Counted from the stretch's first letter, positions 13,875 through 22,401 are shown. The stretch is DNA of 22,401 nt from an uncultured Flavobacteriales bacterium (GCA_946478675.1 CAMLEF010000028.1:1-22401), one strand, 5' to 3'. A program made the numbers and translations. The notes: generated from the sequence alone by a model not told the origin.

Positions 13875-16253
13875 ATGAAAACATTTATCCTGGCGCTCTG
13901 CGGGTGGCTGCTCGCGGTCAGCGCATTCGCACAATTACAAGGCAAAGTTCTCGACGCATCCACCGGCTCGCCCCTGCCCGGCGTCAACGTCCTCATCAAC
14001 GGAAATGCAGTGACCGTTTCCGATAACAACGGCGCATTCTCCGTGGCCTGCTCCGACTCGCTCACGCTGACGTTTAATTACATCGGCTACACAGCTTTTA
14101 CCACCACCGTTCGCAATTGCAGCGAAGCGCTCACCGTTCGCCTGCAGCAAAACATGATGAACGTCGTCGAGATTACCGCAACCTCCACACGCAACAAAGA
14201 ACTGCTTTACCAGCCCGTTTCTCTTGCGAAACTGACACCGGCAGAGCTCAATCGCCAGACCGGGGTTTTTCTCGATGACGCGATCAACACGAACATTCCC
14301 GGCATGTTCATGGAGCGTCGTTCCATTGCCGGCGGGCAACAATTTAATATCCGCGGTTACGGTAACGGCGCGCGCGGCACGAACGGCGTCAACAGCAACT
14401 TCGACGGACAGGGTTACAAAGTATACCTGAATGGCATTCCGGTAACCGACGCAGAAGGCATTACCGTCATGGACGATCTGGATTTCGGATCCGTTGGTAA
14501 TGTGGAAGTGGCGAAAGGTCCTGCCGGAACGCTCTATGGTCTTGCGATCGCAGGCGCCGTGAACCTGCACACGATCCGCCCGGAAGCCGGCAAGTCGTTC
14601 GTTTCACAGCAGGTGATGATGGGCAGCTACGGCCTGCAGCGTTACACCACGACCGTCGGCATCGGCATGGAACGTTCATCCGTGCTCGTGAATTACGGCC
14701 ATCAGAGCTTCGACGGTTTCATGGTCCACACCGCGTCGCACAAAGATTACGTTAACCTCATGGGCGAGCTCCGTCCGAACAACCGCCAGTCGATCTTCTC
14801 GTACGTCGGTTACAGCAACAGCTATGATCAGCGCAACGGTGAATTGACGCTCGGCCAGTACGACACGCTCAACTACACCGGCAATACCGCGTACATCAAC
14901 AACGACGCGCACTCGAACGTGATCAGCTTCCGCGCAGGCGTCGGCCATACGTACATTTTCAACGAGCACGTTTCGAACACCACTTCGCTCTTCGGCACCG
15001 GCGTGAGCAACAACGCTTCATCGGCAGCAGGCTGGACGGACAAGAACCCGCTCAACTACGGCTTCCGCACCACTGTCGACATGAAATTCCGTCTCGGCGA
15101 AAAATTCGGGCTGACCGGTCTCGTTGGCGGAGAAGCGCAGCAGCAGCTCGCACAGACGATCGGTTATGCGATGGTCGTCGACAGCACGAACATCACCGGC
15201 CCGCGCATCATCGGCAGCATGCGCAGCAACATCTTCACGAACTCTTCGACCTGGTCGGCATTCACCGAATGGACGCTCGAAATGCCGCACGAATTTTTCC
15301 TCACCGCAGGCGTCGGCATCAGCTCGATGAAAATCCGTCTCGAAGACCGTTATTACGTGGCAGCGAACAACATCCCGAACCGCACCATCCCGACGCTGTA
15401 CGAAATGACGTACGACGGGCTCGTATCGCCGCATGTCGCGCTGAACAAGATTTTCAGCAAAAAACTTTCCGTGTACGCTTCCTACAGCACAGGTTACAAA
15501 GCGCCGGTCAGCTCGTATTTCTACATCCCGACCACCGGTGAGCTGAATCTCGGACTGAAGCCGGAGAAAGGCGTGCAGTATGAGCTCGGCACGAAAGGCT
15601 CGCTGAAGCAGGGACGTTTCATTTACGAATTCGCGGTGTTCAACGCGATCTTCTCCGACAAGATGACGGCAATCGCAGTTCCGCAGGATAGCGTGACGAC
15701 CGCGTACACGTATGTCGCGAACGGCGGCAAACAAAACGATCTCGGCCTCGAGGCGCTCGTGAAATACACGGTGTACGAATCCGAAAGCGGCTTCTTCCGT
15801 TCGGTTGGAACGTTTGCCAATGCGACCTATTCCATCTTCAAATACGAAGACTTCCGCTTCCAGAAGCTGAACGCATCGAAAACCGCGGTGATCGAAGTGG
15901 ATTACAGCGACAAAGCCGTAGCAGGTGTTCCGCCGGTAACGGTGAACGCAGGATTCGATATCGTCACGAAACCGGGACTGTATCTTTCCGCTTCTTACTC
16001 GTACCGCGACCCGATGCCGATCACTTCCGACGGTCTTTACAAAACGTCTGCGTTCAGCATCGTCAATGCGAAAGTCGGTTACAACCACACCTTCGCAAAA
16101 CATTACGGCGTCGACGCATATTTCGGCGCAAACAACATTACGGGAACGCAATACTACTACATGGTGTTCCTGAACCAGCTGCCGGACGCTTACCTGCCGG
16201 CGCCGCACGAGATCAACTTCTTCGGCGGCGTGAACCTGAAATATAATTTCTAA
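13875..16253 (+). CDS. TonB-dependent receptor, probably for heme or another iron complex
   Basis: 792 residues from the ATG at 13875, which begins the signal peptide (residues 1-20, ending Ala-Phe-Ala-Gln). Residues 21-95 form a carboxypeptidase-regulatory-like domain (LQGKVLDASTGSPLPGVNV). Residues of about 105-235 form the plug, with FNIRGYGNGARG, YLNGIPVTDAEG and VEVAKGPAGTLYG in the expected order. The rest is the 22-strand barrel, ending in Phe for BAM recognition. The typical heme-receptor FRAP/NPNL motifs are not obvious, so the ligand rests on context: the next three genes are an HmuTUV-type importer. It would bring the substrate over the outer membrane using TonB-ExbBD energy. An intrinsic terminator follows 9 bases after the stop. 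Confidence 0.92.
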   Translation: MKTFILALCGWLLAVSAFAQLQGKVLDASTGSPLPGVNVLINGNAVTVSDNNGAFSVACSDSLTLTFNYIGYTAFTTTVRNCSEALTVRLQQNMMNVVEITATSTRNKELLYQPVSLAKLTPAELNRQTGVFLDDAINTNIPGMFMERRSIAGGQQFNIRGYGNGARGTNGVNSNFDGQGYKVYLNGIPVTDAEGITVMDDLDFGSVGNVEVAKGPAGTLYGLAIAGAVNLHTIRPEAGKSFVSQQVMMGSYGLQRYTTTVGIGMERSSVLVNYGHQSFDGFMVHTASHKDYVNLMGELRPNNRQSIFSYVGYSNSYDQRNGELTLGQYDTLNYTGNTAYINNDAHSNVISFRAGVGHTYIFNEHVSNTTSLFGTGVSNNASSAAGWTDKNPLNYGFRTTVDMKFRLGEKFGLTGLVGGEAQQQLAQTIGYAMVVDSTNITGPRIIGSMRSNIFTNSSTWSAFTEWTLEMPHEFFLTAGVGISSMKIRLEDRYYVAANNIPNRTIPTLYEMTYDGLVSPHVALNKIFSKKLSVYASYSTGYKAPVSSYFYIPTTGELNLGLKPEKGVQYELGTKGSLKQGRFIYEFAVFNAIFSDKMTAIAVPQDSVTTAYTYVANGGKQNDLGLEALVKYTVYESESGFFRSVGTFANATYSIFKYEDFRFQKLNASKTAVIEVDYSDKAVAGVPPVTVNAGFDIVTKPGLYLSASYSYRDPMPITSDGLYKTSAFSIVNAKVGYNHTFAKHYGVDAYFGANNITGTQYYYMVFLNQLPDAYLPAPHEINFFGGVNLKYNF

Positions 16254-16261
16254 GAACAGCG

Positions 16262-16296
16262 ACGGGGAACGGGATCAAACCTGTTCCCCGTTTTTT
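16262..16296 (+). terminator. intrinsic terminator between receptor and ABC genes
   Basis: 12-bp stem (16262-16273 with 16280-16291, one G-T pair), 6-base loop ATCAAA and a T run ending at 16296. The next ATG is only 14 bases further on, leaving no room for a normal promoter after the hairpin, so the ABC genes depend on read-through or on a promoter inside the receptor gene. Confidence 0.85.
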
Positions 16297-16310
16297 CAAA
16301 TCTGCAAGAC

Positions 16311-17189
16311 ATGAAAATATCAGTCGTAGCGATCGCTGTGATGTTGCTCGCCGGTTGCGGGCGTTTCTCCAATGAAGAGAAAAAGCCGGCCACTGAAGCG
16401 CACCACGAACGCATCGTTTGCATTTCGAAGCAATACACGGAAATCATTTTTGCGCTCGGTGCGCAGGAAGATATTGTCGCCGTCGATATTTCCAGCACTT
16501 ATCCTGCCGAAGCGAAAAAACTCGTGACGGTCGGCTATCACCGTGCGCTCAGCGTGGAAGCGATTCTCGCTGCCAAACCGACGCTGATTCTTCACGACAA
16601 CAACATCGGCCCGGAGAACGTCGTGCGCCAGCTGAATGATCTGAAGATCCCGATGAAAACATTCGTGAAAGGCAACACCATCGACAGCACGAAAATGCTG
16701 ATCCGCGAAATGGGCGCTTACTTTCATAAAGAACATGCTGCCGACTCGCTTTGCGCGAAGCTCGACAAAGACATGGCCACTGCGCAGGAAAGCGCGAAGC
16801 AATACCACGACACCACCAAAGTCCTCGTCATTCACTTCGGGCAGGCGTCGAATGTTTTTCTCGTCATGACCGCGCAAAGCACAGCAGCAAAAATGATCGG
16901 CTGGGCCGGCGCGCACATGGCGGTGACGGGAGAAAAAGGCATGCGCCAGCTTTCGGCAGAAGTTGTTGCGGAATCCGATCCCGACGTGATCCTGCTCACC
17001 GATTTCGGATACGATCGTCTCGGCACGCCGGAAAAGATCAAAGAGCTGCCGGGCGTTGCGGGAACGAAAGCCGCGAAGAACAATCGCATCTATCGTGTCG
17101 AAGAGCATGACCTCGTTTATCTCGGGCCGCGCACCGGCGAAAATGTAATCATGCTCCAGCAACTGATCCACCAGGGTGAACACCACTAA
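16311..17189 (+). CDS. hmuT: heme/iron-complex ABC transporter substrate-binding lipoprotein (HmuT-like)
   Basis: 292 residues. The signal peptide ends in lipobox LAGC with Cys16 as the lipid anchor, so it sits in the periplasm attached to a membrane. The mature part is a class-III binding protein: ERIVCISKQYTEIIFALG at 33-50 described only as the first strand and helix, and VGYHRALSVEAIL at 74-86, a close match to the heme-binding HmuT segment with a candidate Tyr/His pair (76-77). Two lobes are joined by a long helix near 135-165. Close paralogues bind cobalamin (BtuF) or siderophores, but the GYxR-LS segment favours HmuT. Its stop overlaps the permease start by 14 bases, and the ATPase follows directly. 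The gene symbol is by family resemblance only. Confidence 0.82.
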   Translation: MKISVVAIAVMLLAGCGRFSNEEKKPATEAHHERIVCISKQYTEIIFALGAQEDIVAVDISSTYPAEAKKLVTVGYHRALSVEAILAAKPTLILHDNNIGPENVVRQLNDLKIPMKTFVKGNTIDSTKMLIREMGAYFHKEHAADSLCAKLDKDMATAQESAKQYHDTTKVLVIHFGQASNVFLVMTAQSTAAKMIGWAGAHMAVTGEKGMRQLSAEVVAESDPDVILLTDFGYDRLGTPEKIKELPGVAGTKAAKNNRIYRVEEHDLVYLGPRTGENVIMLQQLIHQGEHH

Positions 17190-18207
17190 GCGCCACCGGC
17201 TGACTTTTTTTGCGCTGCTCACGCTGATGCTGATGATCGCGCTGCTGTCGATCCGTTACGGCGCCGTGCACATCAGCCTCGACGAGATGACATCGGCATT
17301 GCGGCACACCTTCGCCGGCAACGATGACATGCCGCTGAACGAACGCATCTTCATGAACATTCGTCTTCCGCGCGGCATCCTCTGCCTGCTCGTCGGCGCC
17401 AGTCTTGCAGCGGGCGGCGCATTGATGCAGGCGCTCTTCCGCAACCCGATCGTGGAGCCCGGGCTCGTCGGCACTTCGAGCGGTGCGGCATTCGGCGCTG
17501 CGTTGTATTTCGTGCTCGGCGCAACGTTCGGTTACAATGCGGGCGAATGGACGTTGCCGCTCGCAGCGTGCGCAGGCGGCGTGCTGTCGACGGTGCTGGT
17601 GTTCCTGCTTTCGCAATCGCGGCAAACCGGGAAAAGTTCCGTCACGGGGTTGCTGCTGACCGGCATCGCAGTGAATGCGCTGTTCATGAGCGGCGTCGGT
17701 TTTCTCTCGTACATCGCGCGCGATCCGCAGGCACGCTCGATCACATTCTGGGGACTTGGCACGCTCTCCGGCGCCAACTGGCATTCGGTGATCATCATCG
17801 GTATTTCGACGCTGCTGTGTATTGGATTCGCGATGCGTTTCGGAAAACAATTGAATGCATTGATGCTCGGCGAAGAAGAAGCGCAATTCCTCGGCATTCA
17901 TTTGCAGCGGTTGAAATTCCGCGTACTGCTGATCAATGTCGTGATGATCGCGGTCGCTACGGCATTCGTCGGCATCATCAGTTTTGTCGGATTAGTGGTG
18001 CCGCACCTGCTGCGAATGCTCAACGGCTCCGACAATCGTTACCTCATCCGCAACAGCGCAATTGCGGGTGCGATCCTGCTCAGCCTCGCCGATCTCGTGG
18101 CACGAACGGTGCTGGCGCCTGCCGAATTACCCATCGGGATTGTAACGTCGGTCGTCGGCGTTCCCGTGTTCATCCTGCTGCTGCGCGGCAAAAATTATTT
18201 CTTCTGA
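17176..18207 (+). CDS. hmuU: FecCD-family ABC permease (HmuU-like)
   Basis: 343 residues, about ten transmembrane helices, expected for an inner-membrane importer of heme or iron complexes. Family marks are RLPR at 63-66, GASLAAGGALMQALFRNP at 74-91, the coupling-helix region around LGEEEAQFLG at 231-240, and GLVVPHLLRML at 272-282. The start is GTG at 17176, inside the end of the binding-protein gene (14-base overlap), a common coupled arrangement for this family; an internal ATG at residue 18 or later would remove the start of the first helix. The ATPase gene starts 2 bases after its stop. It works as a dimer with two copies of the ATPase. Confidence 0.9.
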   Translation: MNTTKRHRLTFFALLTLMLMIALLSIRYGAVHISLDEMTSALRHTFAGNDDMPLNERIFMNIRLPRGILCLLVGASLAAGGALMQALFRNPIVEPGLVGTSSGAAFGAALYFVLGATFGYNAGEWTLPLAACAGGVLSTVLVFLLSQSRQTGKSSVTGLLLTGIAVNALFMSGVGFLSYIARDPQARSITFWGLGTLSGANWHSVIIIGISTLLCIGFAMRFGKQLNALMLGEEEAQFLGIHLQRLKFRVLLINVVMIAVATAFVGIISFVGLVVPHLLRMLNGSDNRYLIRNSAIAGAILLSLADLVARTVLAPAELPIGIVTSVVGVPVFILLLRGKNYFF

Positions 18208-18209
18208 TC

Positions 18210-18983
18210 ATGCTTTCTGCGAACGACATTACTTTCCGCATTCACGGCAAAACGCTGCTCGATCGTGTCTCCGCGGATTTTCTTCCCGGGAAGCTGAACC
18301 TCATCATCGGCCCGAACGGCGCAGGCAAATCGACGTTCATCAAAGTCATCAGCAACCAGCTTCGCCCGCAGGAAGGCATGGTGAAATACGACGGAGAAAA
18401 CGTTCAGCAGCAATCGTCGCTGCAGCTCGCGCGCAAACGTGCGGTGTTGTCGCAGAACATCGAGCTCGTGTTCCCGATGACGGTGCGCGAAGTGGTGATG
18501 ATGGGACGTTACCCGCACTTCAGCGGCGTGCCCGGCGAAAAAGATCTCGAAGCCTGCCGGGCTGCGATGGCATTGTTCGACGTGCAGGAAATGGCGGATC
18601 GCAATTACATGACGCTAAGCGGCGGTGAAAAGCAGCGCGTGCATTTTGCGCGTGTCGCCGTGCAGATCTGGTACCCCGCAACCCACGGCTGCCGTTATCT
18701 TCTCCTCGACGAGCCGCTGACGTTTCTCGATGTGCATTACCAGTTCCGGTTCATGCAGCAGGTTCGCCAGTTGCTGGAAAGCAAAGATCTCGTCGTCGCC
18801 GGCGTGGTGCACGATCTCAATCTCGCTGCGAAGTTCGCCGATCACATTGTGCTGTTCAATCACGGAAAAGTAGCAGCAGCAGGAACGGCGGAAGAAGTGC
18901 TGACGAAAGAGAACATCAAAGCCGCTTACCAGCTCGATCCCTCGATCCATACGGAGAACGGGAAATTGTTTTTGGTGTTTTGA
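18210..18983 (+). CDS. hmuV: heme/iron-complex ABC transporter ATP-binding protein (HmuV-like)
   Basis: 257 residues with all ATPase motifs intact: Walker A GPNGAGKST at 34-42, Q-loop Gln82, signature LSGGE at 136-140, Walker B YLLLDEP at 163-169 and switch His201. The loop at 150-162 (IWYPATHG) is a slight insertion between signature and Walker B that HmuV proteins often have. The ATG at 18210 lies 2 bases after the permease stop; the same frame is open for hundreds of bases upstream but that is antisense-like read-through of the permease gene. It drives import through the FecCD permease. It is the last gene of the heme locus. No hairpin terminator follows before the repeat at 19011. Confidence 0.92.
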   Translation: MLSANDITFRIHGKTLLDRVSADFLPGKLNLIIGPNGAGKSTFIKVISNQLRPQEGMVKYDGENVQQQSSLQLARKRAVLSQNIELVFPMTVREVVMMGRYPHFSGVPGEKDLEACRAAMALFDVQEMADRNYMTLSGGEKQRVHFARVAVQIWYPATHGCRYLLLDEPLTFLDVHYQFRFMQQVRQLLESKDLVVAGVVHDLNLAAKFADHIVLFNHGKVAAAGTAEEVLTKENIKAAYQLDPSIHTENGKLFLVF

Positions 18984-19010
18984 TATTGGAAAGGCGTACA
19001 GGAAGCTGGT

Positions 19011-19038
19011 CTTTGCGCCCTTTGTGCCTTTGCGGTTT
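19011..19038 (+). repeat. short repeat made of three CTTTG-type units
   Basis: Reads CTTTGCGCC, CTTTGTGCC and TTTGCGG in series, then TTTCT. Related wording (CTTTGTGCCTTTGCGG) is, from memory, widespread as a dispersed repeat in bacterial genomes, like the ACCACGGAGACAC element at 12792. It lies in the gap after the ATPase gene and does not encode anything convincing. Confidence 0.6.
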
Positions 19039-19081
19039 CTCCACTCATCACAATTCGCCACCGCGTTTCATAGTGATTCCC

Positions 19082-19089
19082 TAACTTCA
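19082..19089 (+). promoter_or_regulatory. -7-like box (TAACTTCA) upstream of the BNR gene
   Basis: Two mismatches from TAnnTTTG, 18 bases before the ATG, a leader length close to the other promoters proposed here. No clear -33 element. Confidence 0.3.
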
Positions 19090-19107
19090 CTCTCCCATTT
19101 CCACACT

Positions 19108-22100
19108 ATGATCCGTCGCATTTTACTGCATCTCCCGCTGGTGCTCTTCACGCTTCCGCTTGCTGCGCAGAAGCCTGTTCCCGCGCCCAACGCCGCAGAA
19201 CCCAAACCCACTGCTGCTGCCGAACGTCTTGCCGGCAACGATAAACGCAAGGCCACAGAAGAACGCTCGCTCGTCACCAATGTCGGTTTCCGCAACGTCG
19301 GTCCTTCCGTGATGAGCGGTCGCGTTGTCGACATTGACGTAAACCCGCTCGATCCGACGGTGTTCTACGTGGCGTATGCTTCCGGCGGCGTCTGGTTCAC
19401 GAACAACAACGGCACGACGTTCACGCCCGTATTCGACAACCAGGCGATGGTCGACATCGGCGATATTGCAGTCGACTGGAACACCGATCAGCAGCGCGGG
19501 CCGAAGCAACCGACCATTTGGGTGGGCACCGGCGAATGCAACTCGAGCCGTTCTTCCTATGCGGGAACCGGCATTTACAAAAGCACCGACGGCGGAAAAT
19601 CGTGGCAGTTCAAAGGCTTGCCGGAAACGCATCACATCGGTAAAATTCTCATCAGCCCCGACGATCCGAATACGGTTTACATCGCGGCAGCAGGACATTT
19701 GTATTCGCCCAACAAAGAGCGCGGCGTTTTCAAAACTTCCGACGGCGGCGAAACCTGGAAGCAGGCGCTGTTCATCGACGACAACACCGGCGTGATCGAT
19801 CTCTTCTTCGATCCGAACAACAGCCGTACGCTCTTTGCCATCAGCTGGCACCGCGAACGCCGCGCGTGGAATTTTGTAGAAGGAGGAACGGCATCCGGCA
19901 TTTACAAAACGACTGACGCCGGCGAAAGCTGGAACATCATCAGCGGACCGAAAAGCAATTTTCCGCAGGGCGAAGGCGTGGGCCGCATCGGGCTTGCGAT
20001 CTTCCCGGGAAATTCTGCGGTGATGTACGCGATCGTCGACAACCAGTCGCAGAAAGCGCAGAAGAAAGACGACAGCGAAACCATTCCGCCGCTCACGTCC
20101 GCTGACTTCCGCAAGATGACGAAAGAGCAATTCCTCGCGCTCGATAAAGTGCGGCTGATCGAATACCTGAAGCAAAATCGTTTCCCGGAAAAATATTCAG
20201 CGGATTACGTGACTGCCGAAGTGCGCGCCGGAAGATTACAACCCGTAGCGCTCGCCGATTATGTTTCCGATGCGAACAGCGACCTCTTCAATCGCCCGAT
20301 CATCGGAGCAGAAGTGTATCGCTCGAATGACGGCGGTGTTTCGTGGACGAAAGCAAATGCAGAAAATCTCAGCAGCTTATTCTTCACCTACGGTTATTAC
20401 TTCGGGAAGATCTGGGTCTCGCCTTTCGATGCGAATGAAGTTTTCATTGCCGGCGTTTCGCTGATGAAGAGCAAAGACGGCGGAAAAACATTCAAAGGCA
20501 TCGACGGTGATAACCAACACGGCGATCATCATGCGTTTTGGGCCGACCCGGTGCGCAAAGGTCATCTCATCAATGGAAATGACGGCGGCGTGAACATTTC
20601 CTGGGATGACGGCGATTCCTGGATTAAAGCGAACACACCGTCTGTCGGGCAATTCTACGCGATCGCGGTCGACAATGCGAAGCCGTATAATGTTTACGGC
20701 GGATTGCAGGACAACGGCGTGTGGTGCGCTCCTTCGACGCACAGTGAAAACATGGAATGGTACGGCGAAGGTCGTTACGCGTGGCAGCGTTTGCTCGGCG
20801 GCGACGGCATGCAGGTGCAGGTGGATTCCCGTGATAACAACACGGTGTACACCGGTTACCAGTTCGGTCACTATTTCCGCGTCGACAAGAATACGGGCGA
20901 GCAGAAAGAAATCCGCCCGACGATGGAGCTGGGCGAGCAGCCGCTGCGGTTCAACTGGCAGGCGCCGATCTGGCTGTCGGTGCACAATCCCGACATCCTG
21001 TACATGGGTGCGCAGCGACTGTATCGCTCGATGGACAAAGGCGATCATTTCACCGCCATCTCCGGCGATCTCACGCGCGGCGGCCGCACCGGCGATGTTC
21101 CGTACGGCACGCTCAGCACGATCTGCGAATCGCCGATGAAATTCGGACTGCTGTACACGGGCAGTGACGACGGCCTCATTCATGTTTCGAAAGACGGCGG
21201 CGCAACGTGGACGCGCATTTCGGATAAATTGCCGCAGCATCTACGCGTGAACCGCGTGATCGCTTCTTCGCATGTGGAAGGCCGCGTGTATGCCGTGCTG
21301 AGCGGTTTCCAGTGGGACCACTTCAATGCGTACCTCTTCGTTTCCGACAATTACGGCGCAACGTGGACGCAGCTCGGTACCGATCTTCCGATGGAACCGC
21401 TGAACGTGGTGCGCGAAGATCCGGTGAATGAGAATTTGCTTTTCATCGGCTCGGACAACGGGCTTTACGCTTCGCTCGATCGCGGGAAAACGTTCATGCG
21501 CATGACGGGCGGACTGCCGCCGGTAGCAGTGCACGATCTCGTTATCCAGCCGCGTGAGCATGATCTCGTCGTCGGCACGCACGGGCGCTCGATCTACATC
21601 GCGAACATCAAAGAACTGGAGCTGCTCAACGATACGGTGCTTCGCCAGGATCTTTTCGTTTTCGAAAAAACAGAAATCGAACAGCAGCCGCATTTCCTCG
21701 TGAGCAACGAGCAGGCGCAATTGCTATCGTATTCGCCGATCAGCTTTGCGTGGTATGAAAAGCAGGCGGGCGTAACGACGATCCGTTTTCAATCGGAAGA
21801 CGGCAAGAACACGTTCAGCGAGCTGCGCGATTCGAGCGAGAAAGGATTGAATTTCCTCAGCACAAATCTTGTGATCGATTCTGTGAACGCGGAACGTTAC
21901 CGCAATTGGGCCGCGGCAAACGATCAGAAGCCGGCGAAAAAATTTACCAAAGGCCGTTTGCTGCCGGAGCCTGGCGTGTACCGCATCGAAGTGGAAACCG
22001 CATCCGGCGTCAAACGTTCGTTCACCGTTAAGATCAAGCCTTCGGAAATGCCGTTCGAAGAGGAAGAATCACCGGAAGAAGAACCCGGCGAAGAAGGATT

Positions 22101-22116
22101 TTACATCGACAAGTAA
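19108..22116 (+). CDS. exported BNR/sortilin-like beta-propeller protein
   Basis: 1002 residues from the ATG at 19108, chosen because it opens a signal peptide (residues 1-21, ending Leu-Ala-Ala-Gln); the frame is open further upstream only through the repeat. The first 50 mature residues are Pro/Ala-rich. From about 55 to 860 the protein is filled with Asp-box repeats (S-x-D-G-G-x-S/T-W), for example STDGGKSW at 159-166 and further ones such as TSDGGETW, SNDGGVSW and SKDGGATW, about ten in all, the mark of sortilin/VPS10-type or sialidase-type propellers. Enzymatic activity is not evident; many such Bacteroidota proteins are uncharacterised. The C-terminus lacks a T9SS sorting domain and ends in an acidic EEEESPEEEPGEE tail, so it is probably periplasmic. 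A further gene follows after 20 bases. Confidence 0.88.
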   Translation: MIRRILLHLPLVLFTLPLAAQKPVPAPNAAEPKPTAAAERLAGNDKRKATEERSLVTNVGFRNVGPSVMSGRVVDIDVNPLDPTVFYVAYASGGVWFTNNNGTTFTPVFDNQAMVDIGDIAVDWNTDQQRGPKQPTIWVGTGECNSSRSSYAGTGIYKSTDGGKSWQFKGLPETHHIGKILISPDDPNTVYIAAAGHLYSPNKERGVFKTSDGGETWKQALFIDDNTGVIDLFFDPNNSRTLFAISWHRERRAWNFVEGGTASGIYKTTDAGESWNIISGPKSNFPQGEGVGRIGLAIFPGNSAVMYAIVDNQSQKAQKKDDSETIPPLTSADFRKMTKEQFLALDKVRLIEYLKQNRFPEKYSADYVTAEVRAGRLQPVALADYVSDANSDLFNRPIIGAEVYRSNDGGVSWTKANAENLSSLFFTYGYYFGKIWVSPFDANEVFIAGVSLMKSKDGGKTFKGIDGDNQHGDHHAFWADPVRKGHLINGNDGGVNISWDDGDSWIKANTPSVGQFYAIAVDNAKPYNVYGGLQDNGVWCAPSTHSENMEWYGEGRYAWQRLLGGDGMQVQVDSRDNNTVYTGYQFGHYFRVDKNTGEQKEIRPTMELGEQPLRFNWQAPIWLSVHNPDILYMGAQRLYRSMDKGDHFTAISGDLTRGGRTGDVPYGTLSTICESPMKFGLLYTGSDDGLIHVSKDGGATWTRISDKLPQHLRVNRVIASSHVEGRVYAVLSGFQWDHFNAYLFVSDNYGATWTQLGTDLPMEPLNVVREDPVNENLLFIGSDNGLYASLDRGKTFMRMTGGLPPVAVHDLVIQPREHDLVVGTHGRSIYIANIKELELLNDTVLRQDLFVFEKTEIEQQPHFLVSNEQAQLLSYSPISFAWYEKQAGVTTIRFQSEDGKNTFSELRDSSEKGLNFLSTNLVIDSVNAERYRNWAAANDQKPAKKFTKGRLLPEPGVYRIEVETASGVKRSFTVKIKPSEMPFEEEESPEEEPGEEGFYIDK

Positions 22117-22136
22117 AGCAAGTGTCACGTTCCGCT

Positions 22137-22401
22137 ATGAAAAAAATTCTTTTTCTCTTGTTGCTGGCTCCATGTTTCGCGAAGGCACAATCCTTCGACC
22201 AGGGCTACAACGTTTTCGATCTTCGCGGAGAAGTAGCCGCCTACAAAACTGTTTCGCACGACAAAGTGCAGAACACGTCCAGCGACGGTGGTGCAGCGAG
22301 CAGGCTCTTCAATCTTTCTTATGAGCGCGGGCTGCTCGGTTTCTTCGGTGTCGGCATCAAGATGCAATACGACAGCTACTTCACCGATGCAGACACGATC
22401 C
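22137..22401 (+). CDS. outer-membrane protein, partial (right edge)
   Basis: First 88 codons of a gene cut by the window edge. The ATG begins a signal peptide (MKKILFLLLLAPCF to Ala-Lys-Ala-Gln at about 15-18). The visible mature part starts with a strand-rich DLRGEVAAYK segment, then a Ser/Asp/Gly turn and another strand pair ending in YDSYFTDAD, resembling a porin-like or OmpA-type beta-barrel. It starts 20 bases after the BNR stop, so the two are probably co-transcribed. No family can be assigned from this fragment. Confidence 0.68.
   Translation, partial: MKKILFLLLLAPCFAKAQSFDQGYNVFDLRGEVAAYKTVSHDKVQNTSSDGGAASRLFNLSYERGLLGFFGVGIKMQYDSYFTDADTI

Noticed and set aside
15018..16208. 396-codon minus-strand reading frame opposite the TonB receptor
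   Set aside because: It is an antisense mirror of a strong receptor gene, rich in Arg/Val/His and lacking any domain or start signal.
16320..17222. 300-codon minus-strand frame opposite the binding-protein gene
   Set aside because: Shadow of hmuT-like coding sequence; Arg/Phe/His-rich composition typical of antisense frames.
17547..18209. long N-terminal extension of the ATPase gene
   Set aside because: It would translate the permease gene in another frame; the true ATG is at 18210.
19123..20175. 350-codon minus-strand frame opposite the BNR gene
   Set aside because: Antisense shadow; the plus strand holds clear Asp-box repeats and a signal peptide.
1..22401. CRISPR array, tRNA or transposase
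   Set aside because: I found no regularly spaced repeats, no cloverleaf-like segment in the gaps, and no transposase or integrase reading frame.

Overview
The window looks like a moderately GC-rich (about 53-55% where I sampled genes by eye) chromosome segment of a member of the Bacteroidota. The signs are a secreted protease ending in a type-A type IX secretion (T9SS) sorting domain, a TonB-dependent receptor with an N-terminal carboxypeptidase-regulatory-like domain, the characteristic Bacteroidota -7 promoter box TAnnTTTG in front of several genes, and general absence of Shine-Dalgarno sequences. I cannot name a genus.

Layout. 1-1096 (minus): an exported lipoprotein of unknown role translationally coupled to an alpha/beta hydrolase that runs off the left edge. 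1159-2412 (plus): an MFS exporter divergent from that pair. 2463-5123 (plus): a large secreted M43 (pappalysin-like) metalloprotease, meeting tail-to-tail, 4 bp apart, with a minus-strand lipoprotein that has hydrophobic C-terminal helices (5128-5745). 5746-6868: an AT-rich patch carrying two small exported proteins of unknown function. 6903-9550 (minus): an envelope operon of an outer-membrane barrel protein, a CsgG/TolB-N-like domain protein and a possible 66-residue coupled ORF, closed by a strong intrinsic terminator; it diverges from a helix-turn-helix regulator (9771-10790). 10810-12264: an AT-rich, probably acquired AlbA_2 (Schlafen-like)/GHKL-ATPase gene. 12390-13229: a TIGR02757/DUF2400 gene that lacks an ATG start and contains an in-frame 59-bp inverted-repeat element.

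13283-18983 (plus) is the functional centre: a small membrane protein of an uncharacterised family, a TonB-dependent receptor, an intrinsic terminator, then a lipoprotein binding protein, FecCD permease and ATPase matching HmuT-HmuU-HmuV. Together these describe heme (or other iron-complex) import across both membranes. The terminator between the receptor and the ABC genes suggests that the receptor is made in excess of the importer. 19108-22116 encodes a 1002-residue exported BNR/sortilin-like beta-propeller protein, followed by the start of an outer-membrane protein gene cut by the right edge.

There is no CRISPR array, rRNA, recognisable tRNA, integrase or transposase. The parts least explained by known biology are the dispersed-repeat elements (12792-12850 and 19011-19038), the CsgG-like/barrel/HTH unit, the small protein upstream of the TonB receptor, and the two AT-rich islands.
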